This document shows, in pieces, positions 15,945 through 25,759 of a DNA stretch of 64,000 nt. Source of the DNA: Bradyrhizobium erythrophlei (GTDB lineage: Bacteria > Pseudomonadota > Alphaproteobacteria > Rhizobiales > Xanthobacteraceae). The DNA is taken from NCBI RefSeq assembly GCF_900129425.1, contig NZ_LT670817.1, positions 2,914,001-2,978,000 of the forward strand. Direction: 5' to 3'. The position numbers and the translations under genes are program-made. How positions within the stretch are numbered: the stretch's first letter is position 1; each line of letters starts with the position of its first letter. The notes below the pieces were generated by a model that saw only the letters and a list, made by a program, of their open reading frames with translations, searched no databases and was not told the origin of the DNA.

Positions 15945-17546
15945 TTACAGCCCGGTGCCGGCGCTCATGATCGGCTTGTTGCGGGCGCGGCGTTTTTCAT
16001 CTGTTACAGGGGCGGCGGCTTCAGGTTGCAGCGGCGGAGCCTCTTCGGCCATCGGCGCCAGCGCCGACATCACACGCTCCGGCGGGAAAGTGACGATGAC
16101 CTCGGTACCGATGCGAAGCTTCGATTTCAGCGTGAATGTGCCGCCGTGCATGTCGATCAGGCTTTTTGCAATCGGCAGGCCGAGGCCCGCACCCTGCTCG
16201 GCGGATTTGATCGAATTGGAGCCCTGACCGAACGATGCGAGCACGATCGGGATTTCATCCTCCGCAATGCCCGAGCCGGTATCCTTGACGCTGAGATATT
16301 GTCCGCCGGACGCGGTCCAGCCGACTTTCAGCCAGATCTCCCCGCCCTGCGGGGTGAACTTGATCGAGTTCGACAAGAGATTGAGCACGACCTGGCGTGT
16401 GGCGCGCTCATCGCCCCAGACCCTGGGCATGCCGTGCTCGAACACTTCGTGAATGGTGATGCCGCGGCTGGAGGCGCGCAGCTTCAGCAAATGGTGGCAG
16501 TCGGCGACGACATGCACCAGCGACACCGCCTCTTCGTTGAGCTCATACCTTCCGGCTTCGATCCGCGACAGGTCGAGAATTTCGTTGATCAGGTTAAGCA
16601 GATGTACGCCGGAGTTGTGAATATCGGCGGAATATTCCTTGTAGACCGGCACCGCGTGCGCGCCGAAGATTTCACTCTTCATCACCTCGGAAAATCCGAG
16701 GATCGCGTTCAGCGGCGTGCGCAATTCGTGACTCATCTGCGCCAGAAACCGCGATTTCGCGACGTTGGCCGATTCCGCGCGATGACGCGCTTCGTCCGAT
16801 ATCGATTTCGCCTGCTCGAGTTCGCCGATCAGCGCATCTTTCTCGGCGCGGGCCTCCAGCGTCGCCAGCGTTGTCGAATGCAGGCGATGGGCGAGCAGCG
16901 CGAAATAGCCCTCCGCGGCGAGCGCGAGCACCGCGAGGACATAATTGTCGAAGGTGCCGCCCAGCAAGAAATTCAGTGCAATCGCCGCGGTGACTGGCGC
17001 GGTTGTCGCCAGTGCGGCGATCGGAAGGCTGGCCGCCAGCATGCTCGATACCGCGATCACCAGCAGCATCAGGAACATCATCAGCGTGTTCGAGACCGTA
17101 TCGAGGCCGGCGGGATGGATCAGGATCGCCGTCCAGCACAGGCCGTAGATCAGATCGAGCAATACAAATCGCGTCCGCCACCTGCGGGTTGAGGTCAACG
17201 AAGCCGGCTCGGCGAGGAACCTGCTGCAATAGCGGATGATGCCGGCATGAATGCAGAGCATGCCGCAGGTCCACGCGAGAGCCGAGGCCGGCTGCATGCA
17301 GAGGCCGAACAAAAGGCCGATCGCCACCACCAGCAGCATCACGACATACGATGCCGAGATCCGCGTTTGGGCATACTGCCGGAGTAGTTCGCGATCGAAA
17401 GCGGGGCGGGTTCCACTGGTCGACGTTAACCGGTCGCGGGCCTCGCGCACCCGCTGCGCGGCTGCACGGCGGGTGTTGAGCGGCACTGCAATCGGCGTCT
17501 CGGCCGGAAGCTGGACAACTTCAGGCTTTTCGGCGGGTTTACTCAT
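15945..17546 (-). CDS. Membrane sensor histidine kinase (PleC/DivJ-like catalytic core)
   Basis: 533 residues from the ATG at 17546; a TTG at 17558 has no better ribosome site. About six hydrophobic segments between residues ~68 and 215 form an integral membrane sensor without a large periplasmic loop. A short helix leads to HisKA with His273 in FLAQMSHELRTPLNAILGFSEVM. The HATPase domain has N-box RQVVLNLLSNSIKFT, G1 VKDTGSGIAEDE and G2 GAGLGLPIAKSLIDMHGG. The MSHELRTPLNAILGFSEVMK core is close to PleC/DivJ/PdhS cell-cycle kinases. A TTAA-N7-TTAA box lies about 100 bp upstream, fitting CtrA control. The C-terminal tail is Ala/Pro-rich. Confidence 0.85.
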   Translation of the reverse strand: MSKPAEKPEVVQLPAETPIAVPLNTRRAAAQRVREARDRLTSTSGTRPAFDRELLRQYAQTRISASYVVMLLVVAIGLLFGLCMQPASALAWTCGMLCIHAGIIRYCSRFLAEPASLTSTRRWRTRFVLLDLIYGLCWTAILIHPAGLDTVSNTLMMFLMLLVIAVSSMLAASLPIAALATTAPVTAAIALNFLLGGTFDNYVLAVLALAAEGYFALLAHRLHSTTLATLEARAEKDALIGELEQAKSISDEARHRAESANVAKSRFLAQMSHELRTPLNAILGFSEVMKSEIFGAHAVPVYKEYSADIHNSGVHLLNLINEILDLSRIEAGRYELNEEAVSLVHVVADCHHLLKLRASSRGITIHEVFEHGMPRVWGDERATRQVVLNLLSNSIKFTPQGGEIWLKVGWTASGGQYLSVKDTGSGIAEDEIPIVLASFGQGSNSIKSAEQGAGLGLPIAKSLIDMHGGTFTLKSKLRIGTEVIVTFPPERVMSALAPMAEEAPPLQPEAAAPVTDEKRRARNKPIMSAGTGL

Positions 17547-17646
17547 CAAACAACACAAATCCTGCCCGCTGATCGCACGGGCTTTTGCATTGTCTATCTC
17601 TGGCGCTAAATCATTAAGAGCTGCCTTAAAGAGCTAAAGAATCACG

Positions 17647-17661
17647 TTAATGGGAGGTTAA
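17647..17661 (-). promoter_or_regulatory. Candidate CtrA box upstream of the membrane kinase
   Basis: Read on the minus strand the sequence is TTAACCTCCCATTAACG, which fits TTAA-N7-TTAAC exactly. It lies 101-115 bp upstream of the kinase start and overlaps a palindrome GAGGTTAA/TTAACCTC at 17654-17670. Binding by CtrA is inferred from the consensus only. Confidence 0.5.
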
Positions 17662-17772
17662 ATTAACCTCTTTCCACCGGGCTCGAAGGGTGACCGTTCG
17701 ACCCGCCGCGGATGCCGCAGTCATGCAGCGGCAGCGATTTCGTTTCAGGGCGCCGGTTGAGGTTACAAAAAA

Positions 17773-17800
17773 GCCCCGGACCTTCGTCCGGGGCTTTTTT
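17773..17800. terminator. Rho-independent terminator of the outer-membrane protein gene
   Basis: A perfect 9-bp stem GCCCCGGAC/GTCCGGGGC with a 4-nt loop CTTC, flanked by A6 on the left and T6 on the right, so it can end transcription from either side. It lies 29 bp past the stop of the leftward barrel gene. Confidence 0.9.
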
Positions 17801-17828
17801 TCTCGGGACCAGGATCAGTACCTGGTGC

Positions 17829-18590
17829 TCAGTATTTTGCGATGACGGGACCACCAAAGCGGTAGTTCAGCCGGACCGTTCCCATGTCGACGTCCTGACG
17901 GATGTTGTCGCTGCGCGTGACGGCCGTATTGGTTGCCGGGAACGTCACATTGGGGTTGCCCATGAACAGGTGGTCGTATTCGGCGGCTACGGACCAGTTG
18001 GGCGCAAAGCTGACTTCAACACCCGTTCCCACCGCACCACCCCAGCGGGTGTCGGTCGTCTGATTAAACGGGACACCGGTTGCGGTGAAGAAGCTCGTGT
18101 ATTTGTTGTCGGTGACCGCGGCGCCGCCCTTCACGTACAGCAGAACGTTGTTCCAGGCATAGCCGAGCTGGCCGGTGAAGAGGCCGATGCCGTCGACCTT
18201 GGTCTGGTTGGTGTAGGGAATCAGCGCCGTCAGGCTCGCATTGGATCCCTTCAGGTCAGCCCAATCACCCTGGGCTTCCACGCCGAACATCCAATTGGTG
18301 GTCTGCCAGCGATAACCGATCTGGCCGCCGGCCACGCCGCCCGTCGCGTTGTGACAGCCCTCCGGATTCGGCGTAATCGCACCACCTGCGACGCTGGTGA
18401 TGGTCAGGCAGTCGTGGCTCGATGCGCCACCGCCGTTGAGACCCAAATAGAGGCCGCTCCAGTCGTAGACGGGCGCGACGAAAGCGGGTGCTTTGGTGTA
18501 AGTCCGCGCAGCAAGATCAGCGGCCGATGCGGTGCCTGTAAATCCGGCAATCGAAAGTAGTCCAGCCCCGACAACGGCAAAACGAAGCAT
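17829..18590 (-). CDS. Omp31/Omp25-type outer membrane beta-barrel protein
   Basis: 253 residues. A clean signal peptide (LRFAVVGAGLLSIAGFTGTASAADL) is followed by YDWSGLYLGLNGGG, the standard opening of Rhizobiales 8-strand barrels. Amphipathic strands follow (GGQIGYRWQTTNWMFGVEAQGDW, LGYAWNNVLLYVKGG, TGVEVSFAPNWSVAAEYDH), and the last residues NYRFGGPVIAKY end in an aromatic residue as required by the BAM machinery. These proteins are abundant surface structural proteins or immunogens. The gene is monocistronic, with a strong terminator. Upstream of the ATG, GGGA provides the ribosome site. Confidence 0.92.
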   Translation of the reverse strand: MLRFAVVGAGLLSIAGFTGTASAADLAARTYTKAPAFVAPVYDWSGLYLGLNGGGASSHDCLTITSVAGGAITPNPEGCHNATGGVAGGQIGYRWQTTNWMFGVEAQGDWADLKGSNASLTALIPYTNQTKVDGIGLFTGQLGYAWNNVLLYVKGGAAVTDNKYTSFFTATGVPFNQTTDTRWGGAVGTGVEVSFAPNWSVAAEYDHLFMGNPNVTFPATNTAVTRSDNIRQDVDMGTVRLNYRFGGPVIAKY

Positions 18591-18836
18591 TCCCAGTTCC
18601 CAGCTTGATCAAAAAAGCGCCGGCTGCTTCTCGCACGGAATTGGCGGGTGCGACAGGGTGACTCGGCTCAGGGTTGTACTTTGCCGGGCATGTGTTGCGG
18701 AAATATCGCACCCGTATCACCATTCTGGAGCAAGCCCCGATTGGCCTCCTCGACAATTTCGCATGGCATTCAATGCCCTGTGCCGGACTCGCGACGCACC
18801 CTGGATTTTGGAGATGATGGCCTCAAGGCCGAGCGA

Positions 18837-18861
18837 GAAAGTGTGCGTGGCGCACACTTTC
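18837..18861. terminator. Perfect 11-bp hairpin downstream of the dehydrogenase gene
   Basis: GAAAGTGTGCG and its complement CGCACACTTTC around a 3-nt loop, 21 bp past the stop of the leftward dehydrogenase gene. There is no T-tract, so it may be an mRNA 3' stabiliser or a weak terminator. Confidence 0.5.
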
Positions 18862-18881
18862 AGCCGGCCTCGACCACCGGC

Positions 18882-19751
18882 TCAGCGCTCCAGCCGCGCC
18901 AGCAGGCTGGAGGTGTCCCAGCGCTTGCCGCCCATCTTTTCGACCTCCGCATAGAACGCGTCGACCAGCGCGGTGACGGGAAGGCTGGCGCCGTTGCGGC
19001 GGGATTCGGCCAGGCAAATCGAGAGGTCCTTGCGCATCCATTCCACTGCAAAGCCGAAGTCGAATTTGCCCTCGTTCATGGTCTTGTAGCGGTTCTCCAT
19101 CTGCCAGGACTGCGCCGCGCCTTTCGAGATCACCGCGATCACCGCCTCGACGTCGAGGCCCGACTTCTTGGCGAAATGAATTCCCTCCGACAGGCCTTCG
19201 ACCAGGCCCGCAATGCAGATCTGGTTGACCATCTTGGTCAGTTGGCCCGAGCCTGCGGGGCCGAGCCGCTGGCACATCCGGGCATAGGCCGCGATCACCG
19301 GCTCGGCCGCCGCATAGGCCTCTTCACTGCCGCCGCACATGACCGTCAACACCCCGTTTTCCGCGCCGGCCTGGCCGCCGGACACCGGCGCATCGACGAA
19401 TTTGAAACCACGCTTGCTCGCCTCGGCGTCGAGCTCGCGCGCGATCTCCGCGGATGCGGTGGTGTGATCGACGAAGGTCGCGCCCTTTCTGACGCCCGCG
19501 AAGGCGCCATCGGCGCCAAGGGTGACGGCGCGCAGATCATTGTCGTTGCCGACACAGCACATCACGAAATCCTGGCCTTCGGCCGCGGCTTTCGGGGTCG
19601 CCGCGGTGCGCCCGCCGAACTTGTCGGCCCATTGCTTGGCCTTCGCCGCGGTCCGGTTGTACACCGTCACCTCGTGGCCACCTTTTTTCACCAGATGTCC
19701 TGCCATGGGAAAACCCATCACGCCGAGACCGAGAAAAGCAACTTTAGCCAT
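18882..19751 (-). CDS. 3-hydroxyisobutyrate dehydrogenase-like NAD(P)-dependent beta-hydroxyacid dehydrogenase
   Basis: 289 residues, the family length. The N-terminal Rossmann fold begins VAFLGLGVMGFPMAGHLVKKG (GxGxxG variant). The substrate-binding DAPVSGGQAGAENG and the catalytic Lys in TKMVNQICIAG are both present, followed by the all-helical C-terminal domain. Relatives oxidise 3-hydroxyisobutyrate (valine breakdown), tartronate semialdehyde or succinic semialdehyde; the sequence alone does not separate these. No mmsA or other valine catabolic gene is adjacent. Single gene, leftward, followed by a perfect hairpin. Confidence 0.88.
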   Translation of the reverse strand: MAKVAFLGLGVMGFPMAGHLVKKGGHEVTVYNRTAAKAKQWADKFGGRTAATPKAAAEGQDFVMCCVGNDNDLRAVTLGADGAFAGVRKGATFVDHTTASAEIARELDAEASKRGFKFVDAPVSGGQAGAENGVLTVMCGGSEEAYAAAEPVIAAYARMCQRLGPAGSGQLTKMVNQICIAGLVEGLSEGIHFAKKSGLDVEAVIAVISKGAAQSWQMENRYKTMNEGKFDFGFAVEWMRKDLSICLAESRRNGASLPVTALVDAFYAEVEKMGGKRWDTSSLLARLER

Positions 19752-20063
19752 GTTTGCAACCTTGGGGTTTCGCCGGCGTTGGATTGGCCGGACCGTGTTC
19801 GGAAGAGGGCGGTGGGCTGGTTCGGGCTCCGAAGCAGGTTCCGCTGAAGAGGTGGAGGCCGCACAATAAACCCTGCAGCCTGAAGGGCAACGGCTCCCTT
19901 GGCGGGCAGGCGGGTTTCGTCCCGGGATTAAGGCTTCGACGATCGAGATTCAAGACCGATACGTCGTCCGGCCGCGCGGGTCTGATGCGGCGCAAGAGTG
20001 GTATCCTTTCCCGCGGTATCGCTCTATGTGTCGGCTGCAGACCAGGATGCCAGGAGATACGCC
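19752..20063. other. Divergent promoter region between dehydrogenase and apbC
   Basis: 312 bp between divergent starts. No gene, repeat or clear operator is seen. AGGAG at 20052-20056 is the apbC ribosome site. Confidence 0.4.
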
Positions 20064-21197
<1,134 letters not shown>

Positions 21198-21378
21198 GCC
21201 TTCTTCCGGGCCGTATGCGACTTTCGTTTAAACAGTGCTGTCATGCCTTCGTCGCGTTTTCGCGGCCGAACTTACGTGTTAAAGCCCCCCGCCAGAGCGC
21301 CTGCGGCCACGCGAAATCGCCACTCCGACAGAAATGCTCCAGCAATATGGGAAACGCCCCCTACAAGGAGATGTCTTA

Positions 21379-22467
21379 ATGAAGCGTCGTGATTTTTTGA
21401 AAGTTTCCGCGGTAGGTGCCGCCGCCACCGCGGTTGCCTCGCCGGCAATCGCGCAATCCTCGCCCGAGATCAAGTGGCGCATGACGTCAAGTTTTCCGAA
21501 GTCGCTCGACACCATCTACGGCGGCGCCGTGGAGTTTTCGAAATACGTTGCGGAAATGACCGACAACAAGTTTCAGATTCAGGTCTTCTCCGCCGGTGAA
21601 ATCGTTCCGGGTCTGCAGGCGCTCGATGCGACCTCCAACGGCACCATCGAGATGAGCCACACCGTCTCGTATTATTACGTCGGCAAGGATCCGACCTTCG
21701 CGATTTATGCTTCGGTGCCGTTCGGTCTCAATGCGCGCATGCAGAATTCCTGGTGGTATCAGGGCGGTGGCATGGAGCTCGGCAACGAGTTCTTCAAGAA
21801 GTTCGGCGTGATCGGTTTCCCCTGCGGCAACACCGGCACCCAGATGGGCGGCTGGTTTCGCAAGGAGATCAAGACCGTTGCCGATCTCTCCGGACTGAAG
21901 TTCCGGATCGGCGGCATCGCGGGGCAGGTCCTGCAAAAGGTCGGCGTGGTGCCGCAGCAGCTTGCCGGCGGCGACATCTATCCGGCGCTGGAAAAAGGCA
22001 CCATCGACGCGGCCGAATGGGTCGGACCTTATGACGACGAGAAGCTCGGCTTCCAGAAGGTCGCCAAGTATTACTACTATCCCGGCTTCTGGGAGGGCGG
22101 TCCGACCGTGCACGCGTTCTGCAATCTCGAGAAGTGGAATTCGCTGCCGAAGAACTACCAGGCCATCATCACCAACGCGACGGCGAACGCCAACACCTGG
22201 ATGGCGGCGCGCTACGACATGCAGAACCCGTCGGCATTGAAGCGTCTGGTCGCCGGCGGCACCCAGCTTCGTCCCTTTACCAATGAGGTGCTGGAAGCAT
22301 GTCTGAAGGCGACCAACGAATTGTGGGGAGAGATTTCCGCGAAAAATCCCGACTTCAAGAAATCGATCGACGCGATGCAGGCCTACCGCTCCGACCAGTA
22401 TCTGTGGTGGCAGGTTGCCGAATATACCTTCGACAGCTTCATGATCCGCTCGCGCACCCGCGGCTGA
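21379..22467 (+). CDS. TRAP transporter solute-binding protein, DctP/FcbT1 type (copy 1)
   Basis: 362 residues from the ATG at 21379 with AAGGAG eight bases upstream. Tat-like leader MKRRDFLKVSAVGAAATA ending SPAIAQ. The DctP fold shows IKWRMTSSFPKSLDTIYGGA, FSAGEIVPGLQALDATSNG, MGGWFRKEIKTVADLSGLKFR and GGDIYPALEKGTIDAAEWVG. The last motif is typical of the mannitol/chloroaromatic-type binding proteins (FcbT1 group), which bind carboxylates through a conserved Arg. A second, very similar gene follows after a terminator. The permease pair lies 1.7 kb downstream on the other strand, so it is probably a partner of one or both copies. Ligand unknown. Confidence 0.92.
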   Translation: MKRRDFLKVSAVGAAATAVASPAIAQSSPEIKWRMTSSFPKSLDTIYGGAVEFSKYVAEMTDNKFQIQVFSAGEIVPGLQALDATSNGTIEMSHTVSYYYVGKDPTFAIYASVPFGLNARMQNSWWYQGGGMELGNEFFKKFGVIGFPCGNTGTQMGGWFRKEIKTVADLSGLKFRIGGIAGQVLQKVGVVPQQLAGGDIYPALEKGTIDAAEWVGPYDDEKLGFQKVAKYYYYPGFWEGGPTVHAFCNLEKWNSLPKNYQAIITNATANANTWMAARYDMQNPSALKRLVAGGTQLRPFTNEVLEACLKATNELWGEISAKNPDFKKSIDAMQAYRSDQYLWWQVAEYTFDSFMIRSRTRG

Positions 22468-22488
22468 TCCTCCTTTAAGGTGCAGATA

Positions 22489-22521
22489 AAGCCCGGTCTC
22501 TGTGAGGAGGCCGGGCTTTTT
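22489..22521 (+). terminator. Rho-independent terminator after TRAP binding protein copy 1
   Basis: AAGCCCGG pairs with CCGGGCTT around a 14-nt loop and is followed by T5. It lies 22 bp after the stop codon, so copy 2 is transcribed separately from copy 1. Confidence 0.8.
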
Positions 22522-22633
22522 GCGTTGCGGTATCCCCAGTTCGGCATGGAAATCCCAAACCGGATGTTCCATGCTCAAGCCAAGCCTCGACACGAAGGCG
22601 GACACACATCGCAACACCCAGGGGAGGGATAAA

Positions 22634-23722
22634 ATGAAACGACGAGACTTTATCAAGGTCACCGGCATAGGCGTGGCCGGTGCCGCGAGCATGGCCGCGC
22701 CGGCGATCGCGCAATCGATGCCGGAGCTCAAATGGCGGATGACGACAAGCTGGCCGAAATCGCTCGACACGCTGCATGGCGCCGCCGAGCAGATGGCGAA
22801 AGCGGTCGGCGAAGCCACCGACAATAAATTCCAGATCCAGACCTTTGCCGCCGGCGAAATCGTTCCGGGCCTGCAGGTCCTCGACGCCGTGCAGAACGGC
22901 ACCGTCGAACTCGGTCACACCGCGTCCTACTATTACTTCGGCAAGGACCCGACTTTCACCTTCGGCTCATCGGTGCCGTTCGGTCCCAACATGCGCCTCA
23001 ACCAGGCCTGGTACATGCTGGGCGGCGGCAAGGAAATCCTCAACGAGTTTTACAAGGGCTACAACGTCACCTCGCTGCTCGCCGGCAACACCGGGTGTCA
23101 GATGGGCGGCTGGTTCCGCAAGGAGATCAATACCGTCGACGACCTCAAGGGATTGAAATTCCGCATCGGTGGGTTTGCCGGGCGCGTGATGCAGAAGCTC
23201 GGCTGCGTGCCGCAGCAGCTGGCCGGCGGCGACATCTATCCCGCGCTGGAAAAAGGCACCATCGACGCGGCCGAATGGGTCGGTCCCTATGACGACGAGA
23301 AGCTCGGCCTCTACAAGGTCGCGCCGCATTACTATTATCCGGGATGGTGGGAGGGCGGACCCATGCTGCTCGCCATGGTCAATCTCGATAAGTGGAACGC
23401 GCTGCCGAAATACTATCAAAATGTCCTGGAGCAGGCCGGTCACTATGCCAACAACTGGATGATGGCGAAGTACGACGCCGTAAATCCCATGGCGCTGCGC
23501 AAACTGCTCGCCGGCGGCACCAAACTGCACGCCTTCTCGCCGCCGATCATGGAAGCTTCCTTCAAGGCGGCCAAGGAATTGCACAGCGAAGTCGCCGCGA
23601 GCAATCCGAATTTCAAGAAGGTCTATGACTCCATGACCGCTTTCTCGAACAACGGCTATCAGTGGTTCCAGGTCGCGGAAGTCGGCTACGACAGCTTCAT
23701 GGCGCGTCATTCGCAGAGTTGA
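22634..23722 (+). CDS. TRAP transporter solute-binding protein, DctP/FcbT1 type (copy 2)
   Basis: 362 residues from the ATG at 22634, preceded by GGGGAGGG. Leader MKRRDFIKVTGIGVAGAAS ending APAIAQ, a Tat-type signal. The mature part parallels copy 1 along its whole length: LKWRMTTSWPKSLDTLHGAA, FAAGEIVPGLQVLDAVQNG, MGGWFRKEINTVDDLKGLKFR and GGDIYPALEKGTIDAAEWVG, the last identical at the protein level. Differences cluster in loops (YNVTSLLAGNTGC) and the C-terminus, consistent with an old tandem duplication and possible ligand divergence. It has its own promoter region, downstream of the copy 1 terminator. Confidence 0.92.
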   Translation: MKRRDFIKVTGIGVAGAASMAAPAIAQSMPELKWRMTTSWPKSLDTLHGAAEQMAKAVGEATDNKFQIQTFAAGEIVPGLQVLDAVQNGTVELGHTASYYYFGKDPTFTFGSSVPFGPNMRLNQAWYMLGGGKEILNEFYKGYNVTSLLAGNTGCQMGGWFRKEINTVDDLKGLKFRIGGFAGRVMQKLGCVPQQLAGGDIYPALEKGTIDAAEWVGPYDDEKLGLYKVAPHYYYPGWWEGGPMLLAMVNLDKWNALPKYYQNVLEQAGHYANNWMMAKYDAVNPMALRKLLAGGTKLHAFSPPIMEASFKAAKELHSEVAASNPNFKKVYDSMTAFSNNGYQWFQVAEVGYDSFMARHSQS

Positions 23723-23742
23723 TCAAAGCAACGAACCTCGTC

Positions 23743-24059
23743 ATGCCCGGGCTTGTCCCGGGCATCCACGTCTTAGAGCAAGATGGTTTTAATTTGAATC
23801 GGTGCGCCCTTCACCTCTCCCCACCGGGGAGAGGTCGATTTGCGCAGCAAATCGGGTGAGGGGGTGCTGCACCAACGATAGACCGTAACCCCTCACCCGG
23901 CGCTACGCGCCGACCTCTCCCTATGGGAGAGGTAAAGTTTCGGCTGCGTCCTAGCTCAATCTAACCTCAGCTCATCACGCTTTAGCGGAAACAGCACGAA
24001 AGACGTGGATGGCCGGGACATCTAGCGCGAAGACGCGCTTCGCGCTTTTGCCCGGCCAT
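23743..24059. repeat. Composite of palindromic intergenic repeats
   Basis: Nearly every base at 23813-23933 is in a perfect hairpin: ACCTCTCCCC/GGGGAGAGGT (23813-23835), CGATTTGC/GCAAATCG (23836-23854), GGTGAGGGG/CCCCTCACC (23855-23897, enclosing GGTGC-T-GCACC), CGGCGC/GCGCCG (23898-23912) and ACCTCTCCC/GGGAGAGGT (23913-23933). On either side are ATGCCCGGG/CCCGGGCAT (23743-23765) and ATGGCCGGG/CCCGGCCAT (24009-24059), the latter enclosing AGCGCGAAG/CTTCGCGCT. The gap of 432 bp holds no gene. I recall similar REP-like elements in Bradyrhizobium genomes. Confidence 0.8.
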
Positions 24060-24102
24060 GACAAAAAAAGAAACTGCGCTCATCCATCATCGCCGCCAAT
24101 GA

Positions 24103-24132
24103 AAAACCCCGGAGCAAACGCTCCGAGGTTTT
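24103..24132 (-). terminator. Terminator of the dctQM-type operon
   Basis: CGGAGC-AAAC-GCTCCG stem extended by CC/GG and AAAA/TTTT pairs with one mismatch. It lies 22 bp past the large-permease stop. Flanking A and T runs make it potentially bidirectional. Confidence 0.8.
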
Positions 24133-24154
24133 CTGATGACGATCGAAACGGCTG

Positions 24155-25759
24155 TTACGGCTTCGCCGGCGGACCGAAATCCAGCGGCGGCAGGTCGATC
24201 TGCGGCACCTCGATCTTGATCTTGTTGAGGTCGACATTGACGGGTTTGTCGAGCAACGCGGTGACCGTGACCGGGAAGGCGATCACCAGCACCACCATGA
24301 TCACCTGCAAGCCGACCCAGGGCAGGGCGCCCCAGTAGATATCCGAGCTCTTGACTTCCTTCGGCGCGACGCCGCGCAGATAAAACAGCGCGAAGCCGAA
24401 CGGCGGATGCATGAACGAGGTCTGCATGTTCACGCACAGCATGACGCCGAACCAGATCAGCGCGTAATCCGCTCCCACCACCGGCGCCAGGATTTTTTGC
24501 GCGATCGGCGCGATCATCGGCAGGATGATGAAGGCGATCTCGAAGAAGTCCAGGAAGAACGCCAGGAAGAAGATGAACAGGTTGATGAAGATCAGGAATC
24601 CCCAGACACCGCCGGGCAGGGAGGTCAGCAGATGCTCCAGCCATACGCCGCCCGAGACGCCCAGGAATACCACAGAGAAGCAGGTCGAGCCGATCAGGAT
24701 GAACACCACCATGGTGGTGATCCGCATCGTGGTCTCGTAGCCCTGTTTGATCAGGTCGCGCAGCACCGGAATGCGGACGGCCTCAAGGCAAATCCACACC
24801 ACCGCGAAATAGGTGACGGCGAAGGCCAGCTTGAAGATCAGTCCCTCGGTCATGAAAATGCCGACGATGGTGCCGATGCCGCCGGCGATCACGCCTGTTA
24901 TCAGGACCTTGCGGCCCATGGTGCTGAAATCCTTGCTGTGGATCGCCGCCAGCACGATCGCGCCGACTGCGCCCATGGCGCCGGCCTCGGTCGGCGTCGC
25001 CAGACCCATCATCATGGTGCCGAGCACGACGAAGATCAGCACCGCCGAGGGGATGATGCCCATCAGGCATTTCTTCCAGAGCGGCCAGCCGGTCAGCGTC
25101 AATGCGGTCTTCGGCACCGCCGGCACGTGATCCGGCTTGAAGATGCCGAGCAGGAAGGTGTAGCCGGCGAACAGGAAGATCTGGAACACCGACGGTCCCC
25201 AGGCGCCGAGATACATGTCGCCGACCGATTTGCCGAGCTGGTCGGCCAGCACGATCAGCACCAGTGACGGCGGCACCAATTGGGTAATCGTGCCGGACGC
25301 CGCCAGCACGCCGGTGATGTAACGGATGTTGTAACCGTAGCGGATCATCACCGGCATCGAGATCAGCGCCATGGCGATGACCTGGGCCGCCACCGTGCCG
25401 GTGATGGCGCCGAGGATGAAGCCGACCAGGATCACCGAATAGCCGAGGCCGCCGCGGATCGGTCCGAACAGCTGGCCCATCGAGTCCAGCATATCTTCGG
25501 CCAGACCGCAGCGCTCCAGTATCGCGCCCATGAAGGTGAAGAAGGGAATCGCGAGCAGGAGTTCGTTGGAAAGAACGCTGCCGAACACCCGGCCCGGAAT
25601 CGCCTGCAGGAAATTCATGTCGAAGAAGCCGAGATGAATGGCGAGGAATCCGAACGACAGTCCGACCGCCGCGAGCGTGAACGCCACGGGGAAGCCGATC
25701 AGCATCGCCAGAACCAGGCCGCCGAACATCATCGGCGGCATCATCTCCAGCGTAATCAT
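24155..25759 (-). CDS. TRAP transporter large permease (DctM, FcbT3-like)
   Basis: 534 residues, longer than classical DctM (about 430) but typical of the mannitol/chloroaromatic-type large subunit. At least twelve hydrophobic segments are visible, including PPMMFGGLVLAMLIGFPVAFTL at the start and SNELLLAIPFFTFMGAILERCG, a conserved TRAP motif. The extra length is the region after ~residue 200 (LGIFKPDHVPAVPKTALTLTG). The C-terminal tail after the last membrane helix is hydrophilic (VNVDLNKIKIEVPQIDLPP). It acts in the inner membrane as a Na+-driven importer with the small subunit, whose stop overlaps its start (ATGA, 25756-25759). Confidence 0.92.
   Translation of the reverse strand: MITLEMMPPMMFGGLVLAMLIGFPVAFTLAAVGLSFGFLAIHLGFFDMNFLQAIPGRVFGSVLSNELLLAIPFFTFMGAILERCGLAEDMLDSMGQLFGPIRGGLGYSVILVGFILGAITGTVAAQVIAMALISMPVMIRYGYNIRYITGVLAASGTITQLVPPSLVLIVLADQLGKSVGDMYLGAWGPSVFQIFLFAGYTFLLGIFKPDHVPAVPKTALTLTGWPLWKKCLMGIIPSAVLIFVVLGTMMMGLATPTEAGAMGAVGAIVLAAIHSKDFSTMGRKVLITGVIAGGIGTIVGIFMTEGLIFKLAFAVTYFAVVWICLEAVRIPVLRDLIKQGYETTMRITTMVVFILIGSTCFSVVFLGVSGGVWLEHLLTSLPGGVWGFLIFINLFIFFLAFFLDFFEIAFIILPMIAPIAQKILAPVVGADYALIWFGVMLCVNMQTSFMHPPFGFALFYLRGVAPKEVKSSDIYWGALPWVGLQVIMVVLVIAFPVTVTALLDKPVNVDLNKIKIEVPQIDLPPLDFGPPAKP

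Noticed and set aside
23813..23933. CRISPR array
   Set aside because: The units are adjacent hairpins of different sequence, without regular direct repeats or spacers.
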